From NCBI RefSeq assembly GCF_003172915.1, contig NZ_QGKU01000003.1:165655-229654 (forward strand): DNA of 64,000 nt. Reading direction: 5' to 3'. The stretch's first letter is position 1. Each line of letters opens with the position of its first letter. Under the pieces are notes generated by a model. That model searched no databases. It was given only the letters and a program-made list of their open reading frames with translations, and was not told the origin of the DNA. The DNA is from Meridianimarinicoccus roseus (GTDB lineage: Bacteria > Pseudomonadota > Alphaproteobacteria > Rhodobacterales > Rhodobacteraceae). Shown here piece by piece: positions 17,352-25,312 of this stretch. The position numbers and the translations under genes were made by a program.

Positions 17352-18194
17352 TCAGGGCGAGGGGAAGCGTATCTCTTCGACATCGGCCAAGAAGAACGGG
17401 TAGTAGGCTGGTGTTCCGAACATGTTGCCGGCTTCCACGTGGAACGGCAGGCAATACCCCTCCACGTCACGGAAATCCGACATGACGGCGCCGAAGGGCT
17501 GAAGCCGATACTGCCGTTCGGGGTTCGCATCGCTCCACCGCTCGAAGTGCACTTCGACGGGGCGGCCCACCGCGTCCAGCCGCACATCGACCGACTGGCA
17601 CAGCTCGCCCCGGCCGACCGTCACGCGGGCGGTGTCACGCCCTGCCGCCTCCCAGCGCACGCCCGGGCGCGGCAACAACGATGCTGGCGCCCAGATCACC
17701 GCCTCGGCGACGAACCGTCCAAAGGCCGCGCGAGCATGATCGCGAGTGCCGCCCAGCCGCGCAACGGGGATGAGGCCGAAGATCCTGAACCGGGTCCAGC
17801 GGCCAGTGTCCGACCCGGACAACGGCATCCCCCCGCGAGTTCGCATCGCCCAAACGAATCCATCCGGCGCCGCGAGAATCTGGCGCGCTGTCATCGGGCG
17901 GTAGTCCGGCCGTGCCTGCGTGCCGAGGCTGAATTGCCCGCTCATGGCGATCTGGGTGACGGGCAGCAGCGGCGTGCCGGGCGCAATCGCGTGAAGAAAG
18001 TAGCGTCGGGCCTGTTCCGGAATGTCGGCGACCAATGCGGCAGAGAAGTGCGCCGGGGCAAACGGCTGCAACCCGGCCAGCCAGCGCCATTCCCTCGCTT
18101 CGGCGCGCCGGTCAAGGATCCGCAGCACGGCAAGGCCGACAAGAACAAGGCCGCAAAGGACAGCAAGACCGACAGGAACGATTGCGAAGGACAT
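17352..18194 (-). CDS. membrane-anchored protein, DUF6544/DUF6920-like
   Basis: 280 residues: one N-terminal transmembrane segment (about residues 5-25) followed by a soluble domain with PEQARRYFLHAIAPGTPL, MSGQFSLG, ARLGGTRDHARAAFGRFVAEAVIWAP and YCLPFHVEAG. This pattern resembles uncharacterised domains annotated DUF6544/DUF6920; no enzyme motif is visible. It lies 121 bases upstream of the SBP56 gene on the same strand and may share its promoter. Confidence 0.65.
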   Translation of the reverse strand: MSFAIVPVGLAVLCGLVLVGLAVLRILDRRAEAREWRWLAGLQPFAPAHFSAALVADIPEQARRYFLHAIAPGTPLLPVTQIAMSGQFSLGTQARPDYRPMTARQILAAPDGFVWAMRTRGGMPLSGSDTGRWTRFRIFGLIPVARLGGTRDHARAAFGRFVAEAVIWAPASLLPRPGVRWEAAGRDTARVTVGRGELCQSVDVRLDAVGRPVEVHFERWSDANPERQYRLQPFGAVMSDFRDVEGYCLPFHVEAGNMFGTPAYYPFFLADVEEIRFPSP

Positions 18195-18326
18195 GGCCCG
18201 ACACCGTGTTTATGCCCGGGCCCAACCATCGCGCCACGGGCCGCGTTTCCACATGACTTGGATCAAGACGCCCCACGCCGCGTGGCCACCGACCACGTCA
18301 TGACCGCTTATCGTGCGGACGCCGGT

Positions 18327-19139
18327 TCAGCTATCTCGGTCGAGGATCCACGCGACCTCGGGCGCTGGCACGAAGCGCCACTTACGCAACGGCCCGGCCA
18401 TCACGTTCAAGTAATACATCTCGAACCCGTAGGGTGCGCCGCAAGGATGGTGGCCGCGCGGGACGAGGACCACGTCGCCATCGCTGACCGCCATGGTAAC
18501 ATCGAGGGTGCCATCGTCCGTATAGACCCGCTGCACCCCGAAGCCGTTTGCCGGATTCAAGCGGTGGTAGTAGGTTTCTTCAAGATAGGTTATTCGCGGG
18601 AAGTCGTCCTCGTCATGGCGGTGACTGGGATAGGACGACCAATGGCCCGCCGGGGTGAACACCTCGGTCACCAGCAGGCTGTCGGCGCAGTCGAGGTCCT
18701 CCATCGCGATGTTGTTGATGTGGCGGGTGTTGGTACCGTGCCCGCGCTCCGTCAGGATGATGCCATCAGGGCCGATCCGCCGCGGCGGGTGGCCGCCCCG
18801 CGATGGCGCCGTGCAAACCGCGATGGTGCAGTCTGTTACCGCTTCCGCCTCCCAGCCGGTGCCGCCGGGCAGGTACAGGCAATGCGGCGGTGTCTTTTCA
18901 AACACGTCCATCCGGTCGCCCAGCACGCCCCAGTCTCGTCCCGCGCCGTCGATCCGGGCATGGCCCTCTACCATCACGAGGATAACCTCGCGGTCACCGG
19001 TGGCCTCGGCGGCCGTTTCCCCGGCCCGCAGGCGGTAAAGCGAAAATCCGACATGGCGCCAGCCGGCCGAGTGCGGCGTGATCTCGTGCACCTTGCCATG
19101 GATTCCGTCGGGTTTTCGCAACAGGTCCGGCCGGGTCAT
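18327..19139 (-). CDS. iolB: 5-deoxy-glucuronate isomerase
   Basis: 270 residues matching canonical IolB from the opening DLLRKPDGIHGKVHEITP to the metal-binding cupin SSYPSHRHDEDDFPRITYLEETYYHR and RGHHPCGAPYGFEMYYLNVMAG. Converts 5-deoxy-glucuronate to 2-deoxy-5-keto-gluconate. Start ATG at 19139 has AAGGAG seven bases upstream. Last gene of an iolG-dioxygenase-iolB run, 12 bases after the dioxygenase. This is the second IolB-type protein in the window and looks like the orthodox one. Confidence 0.92.
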   Translation of the reverse strand: MTRPDLLRKPDGIHGKVHEITPHSAGWRHVGFSLYRLRAGETAAEATGDREVILVMVEGHARIDGAGRDWGVLGDRMDVFEKTPPHCLYLPGGTGWEAEAVTDCTIAVCTAPSRGGHPPRRIGPDGIILTERGHGTNTRHINNIAMEDLDCADSLLVTEVFTPAGHWSSYPSHRHDEDDFPRITYLEETYYHRLNPANGFGVQRVYTDDGTLDVTMAVSDGDVVLVPRGHHPCGAPYGFEMYYLNVMAGPLRKWRFVPAPEVAWILDRDS

Positions 19140-19151
19140 CGTCGGCTCCTT

Positions 19152-20312
19152 TCAGGGGCGGCGGCGCGCCTCGTGTGCGGACAGTTCGCCATCAAGAGAC
19201 GCTGCGTCAAGGCCCGCCTGCAGCGCGCGGGCGAACAGCGCCGCCTGGGTTTCGGGCGCAAGCCCGCCCTCGGGGGGATCGGTATCGAGGTTTGTGGGAA
19301 AGCTATAGCCCTCAGCGCAGGCGGCAATGGCCGCCGCGACCTGTCCCGGCCCCATCCGCCCGGCATCGCGCAGATCCTTCAGCGCTGGGTAGAGCGCACG
19401 GCACATCGCCCCGCGATCCACCACCTCCATCGCGCGGCCGAACGGCGATGAGACCTGAAGAAGGTTCGCCATGCGGTCGATGTCGGCGCTGTCGTTGGCG
19501 CCCGCGCCGTGGAACAGCGCCGGGTTGAAGAACACCGCATCCCCTTTGGAGAGCGGCAGTTGCACGCAACGCTCCTCGAACAGCGCGGCGAAAGCGGAGA
19601 GCCTATAGGCAAGATAGCCGGGCCGGAACAGCTGACTGAAAGGCAGCAGCCGGGTCGGACCGCTTTCCACCGGCATGTCGCAATGCGCCACCGCGCCCTG
19701 CAGCGTCATCGCCGCCGACAGATCGTGCACATGCGCCGGAAAGCGCAGCGCCATGTCGGCAGTCTGGAAGCCGAGGTGATAGTCCCGGTGCGGCAGTTGA
19801 GGCTTGCCGCCCGGACGCACGAGGTTGACCTGCGCCGTCATCTGGTATCCCGGCCCGAGCCACGCCTCGCAGACCGCCGCGATGACCGGATTGCCGAAAT
19901 AAAGCGCGAAGGTCGCCGGATCGTTCATGCACAGCTTCTGCAGCGCGTTCCACACCCGGTCATTGGCTCCGGAGGCGGCGAAATGATCGGCCCCGCCGCG
20001 CCCTTTCTCGTCGGCGATGATCGCTTCGAAGGCGCGGGTGGCCGCGTCGATGGGGGCAGTGTCGGCATAGGCGCCGCGCAGCACCAGAACCCCGGCTCCC
20101 TGCCCCAGCACGTTGGCCCATTCGCCCATGAGCGCGCGGCGGGCGTCCGGCTTTGCCAGCGAGGACACATGGCGCACCATGTCGTAGACTGGCACGTTCT
20201 GCGCGATCTCGTCGGCGCGGGGCGCGTCAGTTGGGCCAGTGGTCCGGTCGATCAGCCGCAGGAATGCTGCAAGATCGTTGTCCGCATCCTCAAAATAGGC
20301 GGTATCCTTCAT
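19152..20312 (-). CDS. phytanoyl-CoA dioxygenase (PhyH) family Fe(II)/2-oxoglutarate oxygenase
   Basis: 386 residues with the non-haem iron triad in order: His175 and Asp177 in LPHRDYHLG, His268 in PALFHGAGAND, and the 2-oxoglutarate-binding-type Arg280 in DIDRMANLLQ. PhyH-family enzymes hydroxylate or demethylate varied small molecules. It is tightly placed between iolG (57-base gap) and iolB (12-base gap), so the substrate is probably an inositol derivative, for instance a methylated inositol. Start ATG at 20312 with a GGAAGGGA-type ribosome site. Confidence 0.88.
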   Translation of the reverse strand: MKDTAYFEDADNDLAAFLRLIDRTTGPTDAPRADEIAQNVPVYDMVRHVSSLAKPDARRALMGEWANVLGQGAGVLVLRGAYADTAPIDAATRAFEAIIADEKGRGGADHFAASGANDRVWNALQKLCMNDPATFALYFGNPVIAAVCEAWLGPGYQMTAQVNLVRPGGKPQLPHRDYHLGFQTADMALRFPAHVHDLSAAMTLQGAVAHCDMPVESGPTRLLPFSQLFRPGYLAYRLSAFAALFEERCVQLPLSKGDAVFFNPALFHGAGANDSADIDRMANLLQVSSPFGRAMEVVDRGAMCRALYPALKDLRDAGRMGPGQVAAAIAACAEGYSFPTNLDTDPPEGGLAPETQAALFARALQAGLDAASLDGELSAHEARRRP

Positions 20313-20369
20313 CGCTGTTCCCTTCCGTTCTCGCTTCCGGTGTCACCTGCGCGGCGTGCCGCACCGAGG

Positions 20370-21383
20370 TCAGGCGCCCGCCTGGGGCATAGCATCAAGC
20401 CGCACGGCCCGCCCCGTCTGCACCGAGCGCAGGGACGCTTCGGCCAGTTCCAGCGAACGCACCCCGTCCTCCCCGGTGGTCGGGGTCGGCGCCCCGGTCC
20501 GTACTGCATCCACGAAGGCAGCGATCTCGGCAGCGTAGGCGGCAGTGTAACGCGACATGAAGAAGTTCAGCAGCGGCGGACGTGTAAAACCCTCGGCCGT
20601 GGCCAGTTCGATGTTCGCTTCGCGGTGGTTCATCGCGGCGACCGTTCCAAGCGCGCCATGCACCTCGATCCGCTGGTCGTAGCCATAGCTTGCGCGGCGC
20701 GTGTTTGTGATCGTGCATTGGCTGCCTGACGCGGTCCGCAAGATCACGTTGACGCTGTCGTAATCACCCAACTCGCCGATTGCAGGGTCAGTCAGCACCG
20801 ATGCCTGCGCCATCACCGTCTCGACCTCCTCGCCCAGCAACCAGCGGGCGACGTCGAAATCGTGGATCGTCATGTCGCGGAAGATCCCGCCAGACCTGCT
20901 GATGTAGTCTGCTGGCGGCGCGCCCGGATCGCGCGAAGTCAACGTGATCATCTCGACCCGGCCGATGCGCCCCGCGTCGATAGCCGCCTTCAGCGCCCGG
21001 AAATCCGGGTCGAAGCGGCGCTGGAAGCCGACCATCAACGTGCCGTCCGCCGCCGCGACCGCGTCCACGACCTGCCGCGCCCGCGCGACATCAAGATCCA
21101 CGGGCTTTTCACAGAACACAGCCTTTCCCGCCTTCACGAAGCGTTCGATCAAATCGGCATGGGTATCGGTCGGCGTGCAGATGATCACTGCGTTCACGTC
21201 CTGCGCCTGTTCGATCTGCTCGATCGTGCGCACCGTGCCGCCGCGCCGTTCGCACAGGTCCTGCGCCGCCGCCTCGACGGCATCGGCCACAGCGACCAGT
21301 TCCGCACCGGGCACGGCACCTATGGCCTGCGCGTGCACCTGCCCGATGCGCCCCGCGCCCAAAACCGCAAGTCTGACTGTCAT
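20370..21383 (-). CDS. iolG: inositol 2-dehydrogenase, Gfo/Idh/MocA family
   Basis: 337 residues, the usual IolG length. Motifs are LAVLGAGRIGQVHAQAIG (NAD binding), VFCEKPVDLD (catalytic Lys), GFQRRFDPDF and GIFRDMTIHDFDVARWLLG, which holds the Asp/His active-site pair of inositol dehydrogenases. Of two nearby ATGs, the one at 21383 is chosen because GAGG lies six bases before it. First gene of the leftward iolG-dioxygenase-iolB run, read from a promoter region with CGTCAT/ATGACG inverted repeats. Confidence 0.92.
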   Translation of the reverse strand: MTVRLAVLGAGRIGQVHAQAIGAVPGAELVAVADAVEAAAQDLCERRGGTVRTIEQIEQAQDVNAVIICTPTDTHADLIERFVKAGKAVFCEKPVDLDVARARQVVDAVAAADGTLMVGFQRRFDPDFRALKAAIDAGRIGRVEMITLTSRDPGAPPADYISRSGGIFRDMTIHDFDVARWLLGEEVETVMAQASVLTDPAIGELGDYDSVNVILRTASGSQCTITNTRRASYGYDQRIEVHGALGTVAAMNHREANIELATAEGFTRPPLLNFFMSRYTAAYAAEIAAFVDAVRTGAPTPTTGEDGVRSLELAEASLRSVQTGRAVRLDAMPQAGA

Positions 21384-21511
21384 TCCCATCCTCGTCACTG
21401 ATCGCGCACGGTCCGCCGCACACTGTCTTGCATTTCCGCCCCCCGCACCACACGCCAGGCTGGGGCGACCGTGCGCGGCGCGCTTGGCTGGGTCAATTCG
21501 CGCGGGCACAG

Positions 21512-21531
21512 TTTACGTCATAGATGACGCA
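21512..21531. promoter_or_regulatory. candidate LacI-type operator upstream of iolG
   Basis: TTTACGTCATAGATGACGCA contains the inverted repeat CGTCAT-AG-ATGACG (21516-21529). A related copy, TTTACGTCAAAGAAACGG, lies at 21556-21573, matching at 15 of 18 positions. CGTCATGACG recurs at 22627-22636 just outside the start of the lacI-type gene at 21576-22616. The three sites fit control of iolG and autoregulation by that second regulator; this is inferred from position only. Confidence 0.55.
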
Positions 21532-21575
21532 TATTGATCTGAATAAGATGCCGCTTTTACGTCAAAGAAACGGGC

Positions 21576-22616
21576 CTACAACATTTCAGGAACAACGAGG
21601 TGCGGATCGAGGAAATGCTGGCCAGAGATGCCATCATCGCCTTCCCTGACCGACCGGACCATGTGCGCGACAAGCTCCGTGCAGAGCGCGGGAAGCGGCG
21701 TGGTGATGGCCATGAGCGCATAGCCGTCGGTCAGCGCTGCCCGGCTTTCGCGCGTCACCTCGTGCACGACCAGCGCCGCACGCGGCCGCGGATGCGCCTC
21801 ACGCAGCGCGGCGATGGCCCCCTCCATGCCGCCGCCGGCAACGTAGATCCCCTTGAGGTCCGGGTGCCGCCGCAGCAAGTCATGCGTCGCCTCGAAGGTC
21901 AGCTGCCGCGTCTCCAGCGTCACGAGAGTCTCCAGCACGGTGAAACCAGGCGCGTTCTCGCGCACAAAAGAGCGGAAGCCGACCTCGCGAAGGTCATGGC
22001 CGTGCCAGCGGTTGCCACCCACGAGAATCGCAAGTTTACCAGGGTGCGGCAACGACAGAGTGATAATGGAGGCAGCGATGCGGCCGATCTTGAGATTGTT
22101 GAGGCCCAGGTAGTTGCGCCGCACACCTTGGGCAAAATCGTTCAGGAGCGAGAACACGGGCACGCTGGCCTGCCTGAGTTCGGTGACGACCTGGGTCAGC
22201 GCCTGGTGGTTGACCGCCGTGGCTGCGATGGCGTCGCATCCAGCCAGTCCACGCAGCGCCGCGGCGAAATCATCCGGGCTTTGTGACGCGGCGAAGCGCA
22301 CCACCGCGCGGCCCCTGATATCCGTGCGCGCCGCGACCGCGCGTTCCAGTTCCCGCGCAAGCGTCTGGTAGAACTCCTGTCGCTGCTTGATCAGCAGGAA
22401 GCCGAAGGTCATTTCGGGCACGGCCGCGTCGAGGTGCCGGTCGAACAGGCCCCGCGCATGATAGCCGACCCGGTGGGCGGCCTGCGCGATCCGGCGCATC
22501 GTCTCGTCGCGTACCCGCGCCCGCCCGTTCAGCGCCCGGTCCACCGTGGAGAGACTGACCCCCGCCTCGCGGGCGACATCCTTGGTTGTCGGGCGGCGTG
22601 CCATACGGGTCACCAT
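21576..22616 (-). CDS. LacI family transcriptional regulator of the second inositol locus
   Basis: 346 residues: LacI-type helix-turn-helix (TTKDVAREAGVSLSTVDRAL) and an effector domain (GCDAIAATAVNHQALTQVV, LAILVGGNRWHGHD, GIYVAGGGMEGAI). Its DNA-reading helix differs from that of the first LacI regulator (STVDRALNGR against SAVSRTFTAG), consistent with a different operator. Either ATG at 22616 or ATG at 22604 could be used; neither has a strong ribosome site. Stop lies about 190 bases upstream of iolG, same strand, so read-through transcription is possible. Confidence 0.88.
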   Translation of the reverse strand: MVTRMARRPTTKDVAREAGVSLSTVDRALNGRARVRDETMRRIAQAAHRVGYHARGLFDRHLDAAVPEMTFGFLLIKQRQEFYQTLARELERAVAARTDIRGRAVVRFAASQSPDDFAAALRGLAGCDAIAATAVNHQALTQVVTELRQASVPVFSLLNDFAQGVRRNYLGLNNLKIGRIAASIITLSLPHPGKLAILVGGNRWHGHDLREVGFRSFVRENAPGFTVLETLVTLETRQLTFEATHDLLRRHPDLKGIYVAGGGMEGAIAALREAHPRPRAALVVHEVTRESRAALTDGYALMAITTPLPALCTELVAHMVRSVREGDDGISGQHFLDPHLVVPEML

Positions 22617-24664
22617 GACGAAAAGACGTCATGACGGTAGCGCGTGGCGGCAGGCATGGCAATGCGCCGCGCAGCACAGCTCTGGGCGCGGATTGGCACC
22701 ATGGCCGCAGGCCTATACGCAGCCGCCGCGAGCCAAATAGGCCAGCTCGGCCACAGGTTTCCCGGCGAAGAAACAAGCGGTGTGCATCGCGCCGGGTCGA
22801 TCCCGTCCCTTGCGTCGAAACAGTAGTCCGCTATCCAGTCCTGGGTGTTCTCAGCAGCGTGGTCTCGATCGGGTTGAACTTTACGCAAGCATAGGCGGCG
22901 GACTATCGAACAAGTTTATTGCCGCCAGCGGGAAACTCCCTTGGCAGAACCACGGCTCCGGCCCGTCCAGCGGCGGGACTGCGAAGGACGTCTCAAAGAC
23001 AATCTGCCGGTCCGGTCGATAAGGTGCTAGCGGTTACCACAGGTTGCGCGGTTCTTGATCATCAGCATTGTTGCGCGCCCCTCGAAATTCAGTAGGCCGG
23101 GGTCGTCAGCAGGCCAACCGCGCTGTCGCGGCGGATATGTCGAGGTCAAGGTGCGCGTTGCGTCGAGGCCATTGGCATGATCCCTCACCCGCCGAGCGCT
23201 AGGAGCCCAAATCGCCTTCTCGTCGCGCGGCAGGTAGTTGTGGCGCTCGCTGACATGGGCGATCCGGTCGTTGCGCAGCGCGTTGCGCGTCTTGTAGTTC
23301 AGCTTGGCGCACGGCAGCACTATGATGGTGTCGCTCATCCCGTGGTGTCGCGATTGGAGATAGTCGCGCCACCCTACGCGCAATGTAGGCCAAGCAGCCC
23401 GGCTCGGTCTCGGTCATCGTGATTTTTTAGGTTTCGCACCTCCCGTGGCGACCTGTCCGTGCCCAGGGGCATAAGGCGGTGCGCCAAGGTCCGGCCGCAC
23501 GCGGCCATACCCGGACAGATTGGCTGGCTTCGGCGTTACAGGCCTGATCGGCAGCGCGAAAGAGACACGGCACCTCAGGGTTCGACCCGCCCGAAATCGC
23601 ATTCGGACACTATGCGCGCAGTCCGCGGTCTTGTTCAGCACCTTGTCCTCGAACCTATCGGGAGCAGGCGGCGTCGCCGAACAGCAGCTCGACAGCAAGG
23701 CCGACTGGCGGAAAGTGGATCACTGTCTTGTCTATCTCTGTGTGATCGTCTGACGGGACCGACCCCAGACGGTTGCTCGCGGGCGAATTCGAACCCGAAT
23801 ACACGTCCCGCAATGCACCTGCCGCGCGTCGCCCTCTGGCCTCGGGGGGTATTGAACGAATGTTCCGACGCTCTCGAAGTGGTGCGCGCGAAATCCGCAC
23901 GATCCAAGACCCGGCCGCGGCGCGCCACTTTCCGGCCAGGATGACGGTGTTCGACGAAGGCGATACTGCAACACCCGTATGGTTTCGCTGCTGCAGGTAG
24001 GAAGCAAGCTCGGAGCGCAAGATGGTCGCTGTCCTTGCCATGCCCTGCCGAAACTAAGGGGCGCGGACCTGGAGGCGCGCCGCGCGGGCCATTGCCGGCA
24101 CGGCGACATCATCGACGCGAGCGGGCAGGACCGGTTCGCTCGCAGCTTCGAACGCGGCGGCTTCATGCTTCTGCCCCATCCCGAACGGTTGACTGGGGCG
24201 CCCCGACATTTTTTTTGCAACCACACCTAGGAGACATGATCTGCCCGTTCCGTCGCGTCCCTCCCCCGGCCTTCCTGTTCCGGGGCCGTTGGCGCATCGT
24301 GCCATTTCTCACCCGCAATCGGTTGGTGCGCAAAGGGCGTCCGCAGCAACCGGTCCCGCCAATGCGGCGTGTGGATCGGGCCGTGCTGCTGGCATCAATA
24401 CCCCGGCTTGTGCTTCCCCGCTTCCGGGCCTGCACTATGCACGGCCTCGGCGCTGGCCGGAGTTGTGAACGGGGGCGGAGCCGCTGGTCTGGTTGCTGCA
24501 CCCGTGCTGCACGCAAGGGCCGACACAGCGCTCATCCGGGTGCTGTCGCTGCCCGAGCGGGATCGGGCGTCGCGCCATTCCCGACACAGGTTCCCGTGGC
24601 ATTACGGCGGGTGGTCCCGTGGGGTTCGGGATTATATGTGGTCCGCTTCTGCTGCGCCGAGCGC
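22617..24664. other. gene-poor stretch, probable decayed accessory DNA
   Basis: About 2 kb without a recognisable intact gene on either strand. The open frames present are short, have no ribosome sites and show no family motif. The only suggestive piece is a leftward frame at 23027-23383 described separately. Base composition stays GC-rich but codon-position bias is lost. The block separates the inositol region from the TRAP operon and may be the scar of an old insertion. Confidence 0.6.
23155..23340 (-). pseudogene. possible remnant of a tyrosine-recombinase C terminus
   Basis: A leftward frame contains NALRNDRIAHVSERHNYLP followed by RDEKAIWAPSARRVRDHANG. The order resembles the end of phage-type integrases, where a YDRHxYLxEKRxALExWxRxL pattern follows the catalytic Tyr. 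The catalytic residues are not identifiable and the surrounding frame is not coding. This rests on a short pattern only. Confidence 0.2.
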
Positions 24665-25312
24665 TCAGACAACGACCGTGCGCATCAGGTTCACCGCCGC
24701 CTGCGTGCCATCGATGATGGGTACCGGGCAGGTTTTCGCCAGTTTCGGCGCCAGACCGGCCAGCGGCCCGCCTCCCATCACGATACTGGCGGCCCCGCGC
24801 GCATGCATCTGCGCGCAAAGATCAGCCAACTCATCGTGATAACGGCGCTGCACCGTACCGGGATCTCCGAACTGGTCGCCCTCAACATGGGCTATGCCCA
24901 GGAGTGCATCGGCCATGGCGGCCTCTTCGACCTTGGCCCGCAGGCCTGATACCAGCCCCTTGCCAAAGGTCACGATGCCGAACCGCCCGCCAAGCGCCCG
25001 CGCGGCACAGAATGCCGCTGTGGCGATGCCCATGACCGGGATATCCCGGCGCAGGGCGCGGACCTCCTCGGCGCCAGTGTTGCCGAAAGACGCCAGCACG
25101 ATGCCGTCGCAGGGGGCGCAATAGCCGCGCACCGTGTCGACCACGGCGCGTTTCGCCTCGGCAGCGTCCTCGTGGCTGACGATCAGTTCAGGCCCATAGT
25201 CAGGGCACAGCGTGGTGAAGGCGTCGCCGGGCTGCGCCGCCGCGTCGGCCGCCTCACGGATATGGTCCGTCACACCCCGCGACGTGTTGGGGTTCACGAT
25301 CAGCAGCCGCAT
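24665..25312 (-). CDS. Asp/Glu/hydantoin racemase family protein lacking both catalytic cysteines
   Basis: 215 residues beginning MRLLIVNPNTSRGVTDHI, the classic opening of the HyuE/aspartate racemase family. The two positions that normally hold the acid-base cysteines read Ser in GIVLASFGNTGAEE (usually CFGDPG) and Gly in SIVMGGGPLAG (usually GCAGM). A two-base racemase mechanism therefore looks impossible; a decarboxylase- or isomerase-like role, or ligand binding, is more likely. Start ATG at 25312 overlaps the TRAP large permease stop as TGATG, so it acts on or near the transported compound. Confidence 0.82.
   Translation of the reverse strand: MRLLIVNPNTSRGVTDHIREAADAAAQPGDAFTTLCPDYGPELIVSHEDAAEAKRAVVDTVRGYCAPCDGIVLASFGNTGAEEVRALRRDIPVMGIATAAFCAARALGGRFGIVTFGKGLVSGLRAKVEEAAMADALLGIAHVEGDQFGDPGTVQRRYHDELADLCAQMHARGAASIVMGGGPLAGLAPKLAKTCPVPIIDGTQAAVNLMRTVVV

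Noticed and set aside
17235..19451. Rightward open frame of about 740 codons
   Set aside because: Runs antisense across four leftward genes (the SBP56 start region, the DUF6544-like gene, iolB and the 3' end of the dioxygenase gene) that have motifs and ribosome sites; no recognisable protein is encoded.
23775..23810. tRNA-like T-arm (GGGTTCGAAT on the minus strand)
   Set aside because: No matching acceptor stem, D-arm or anticodon arm could be assembled around it; the pattern is partly due to an EcoRI-like palindrome.
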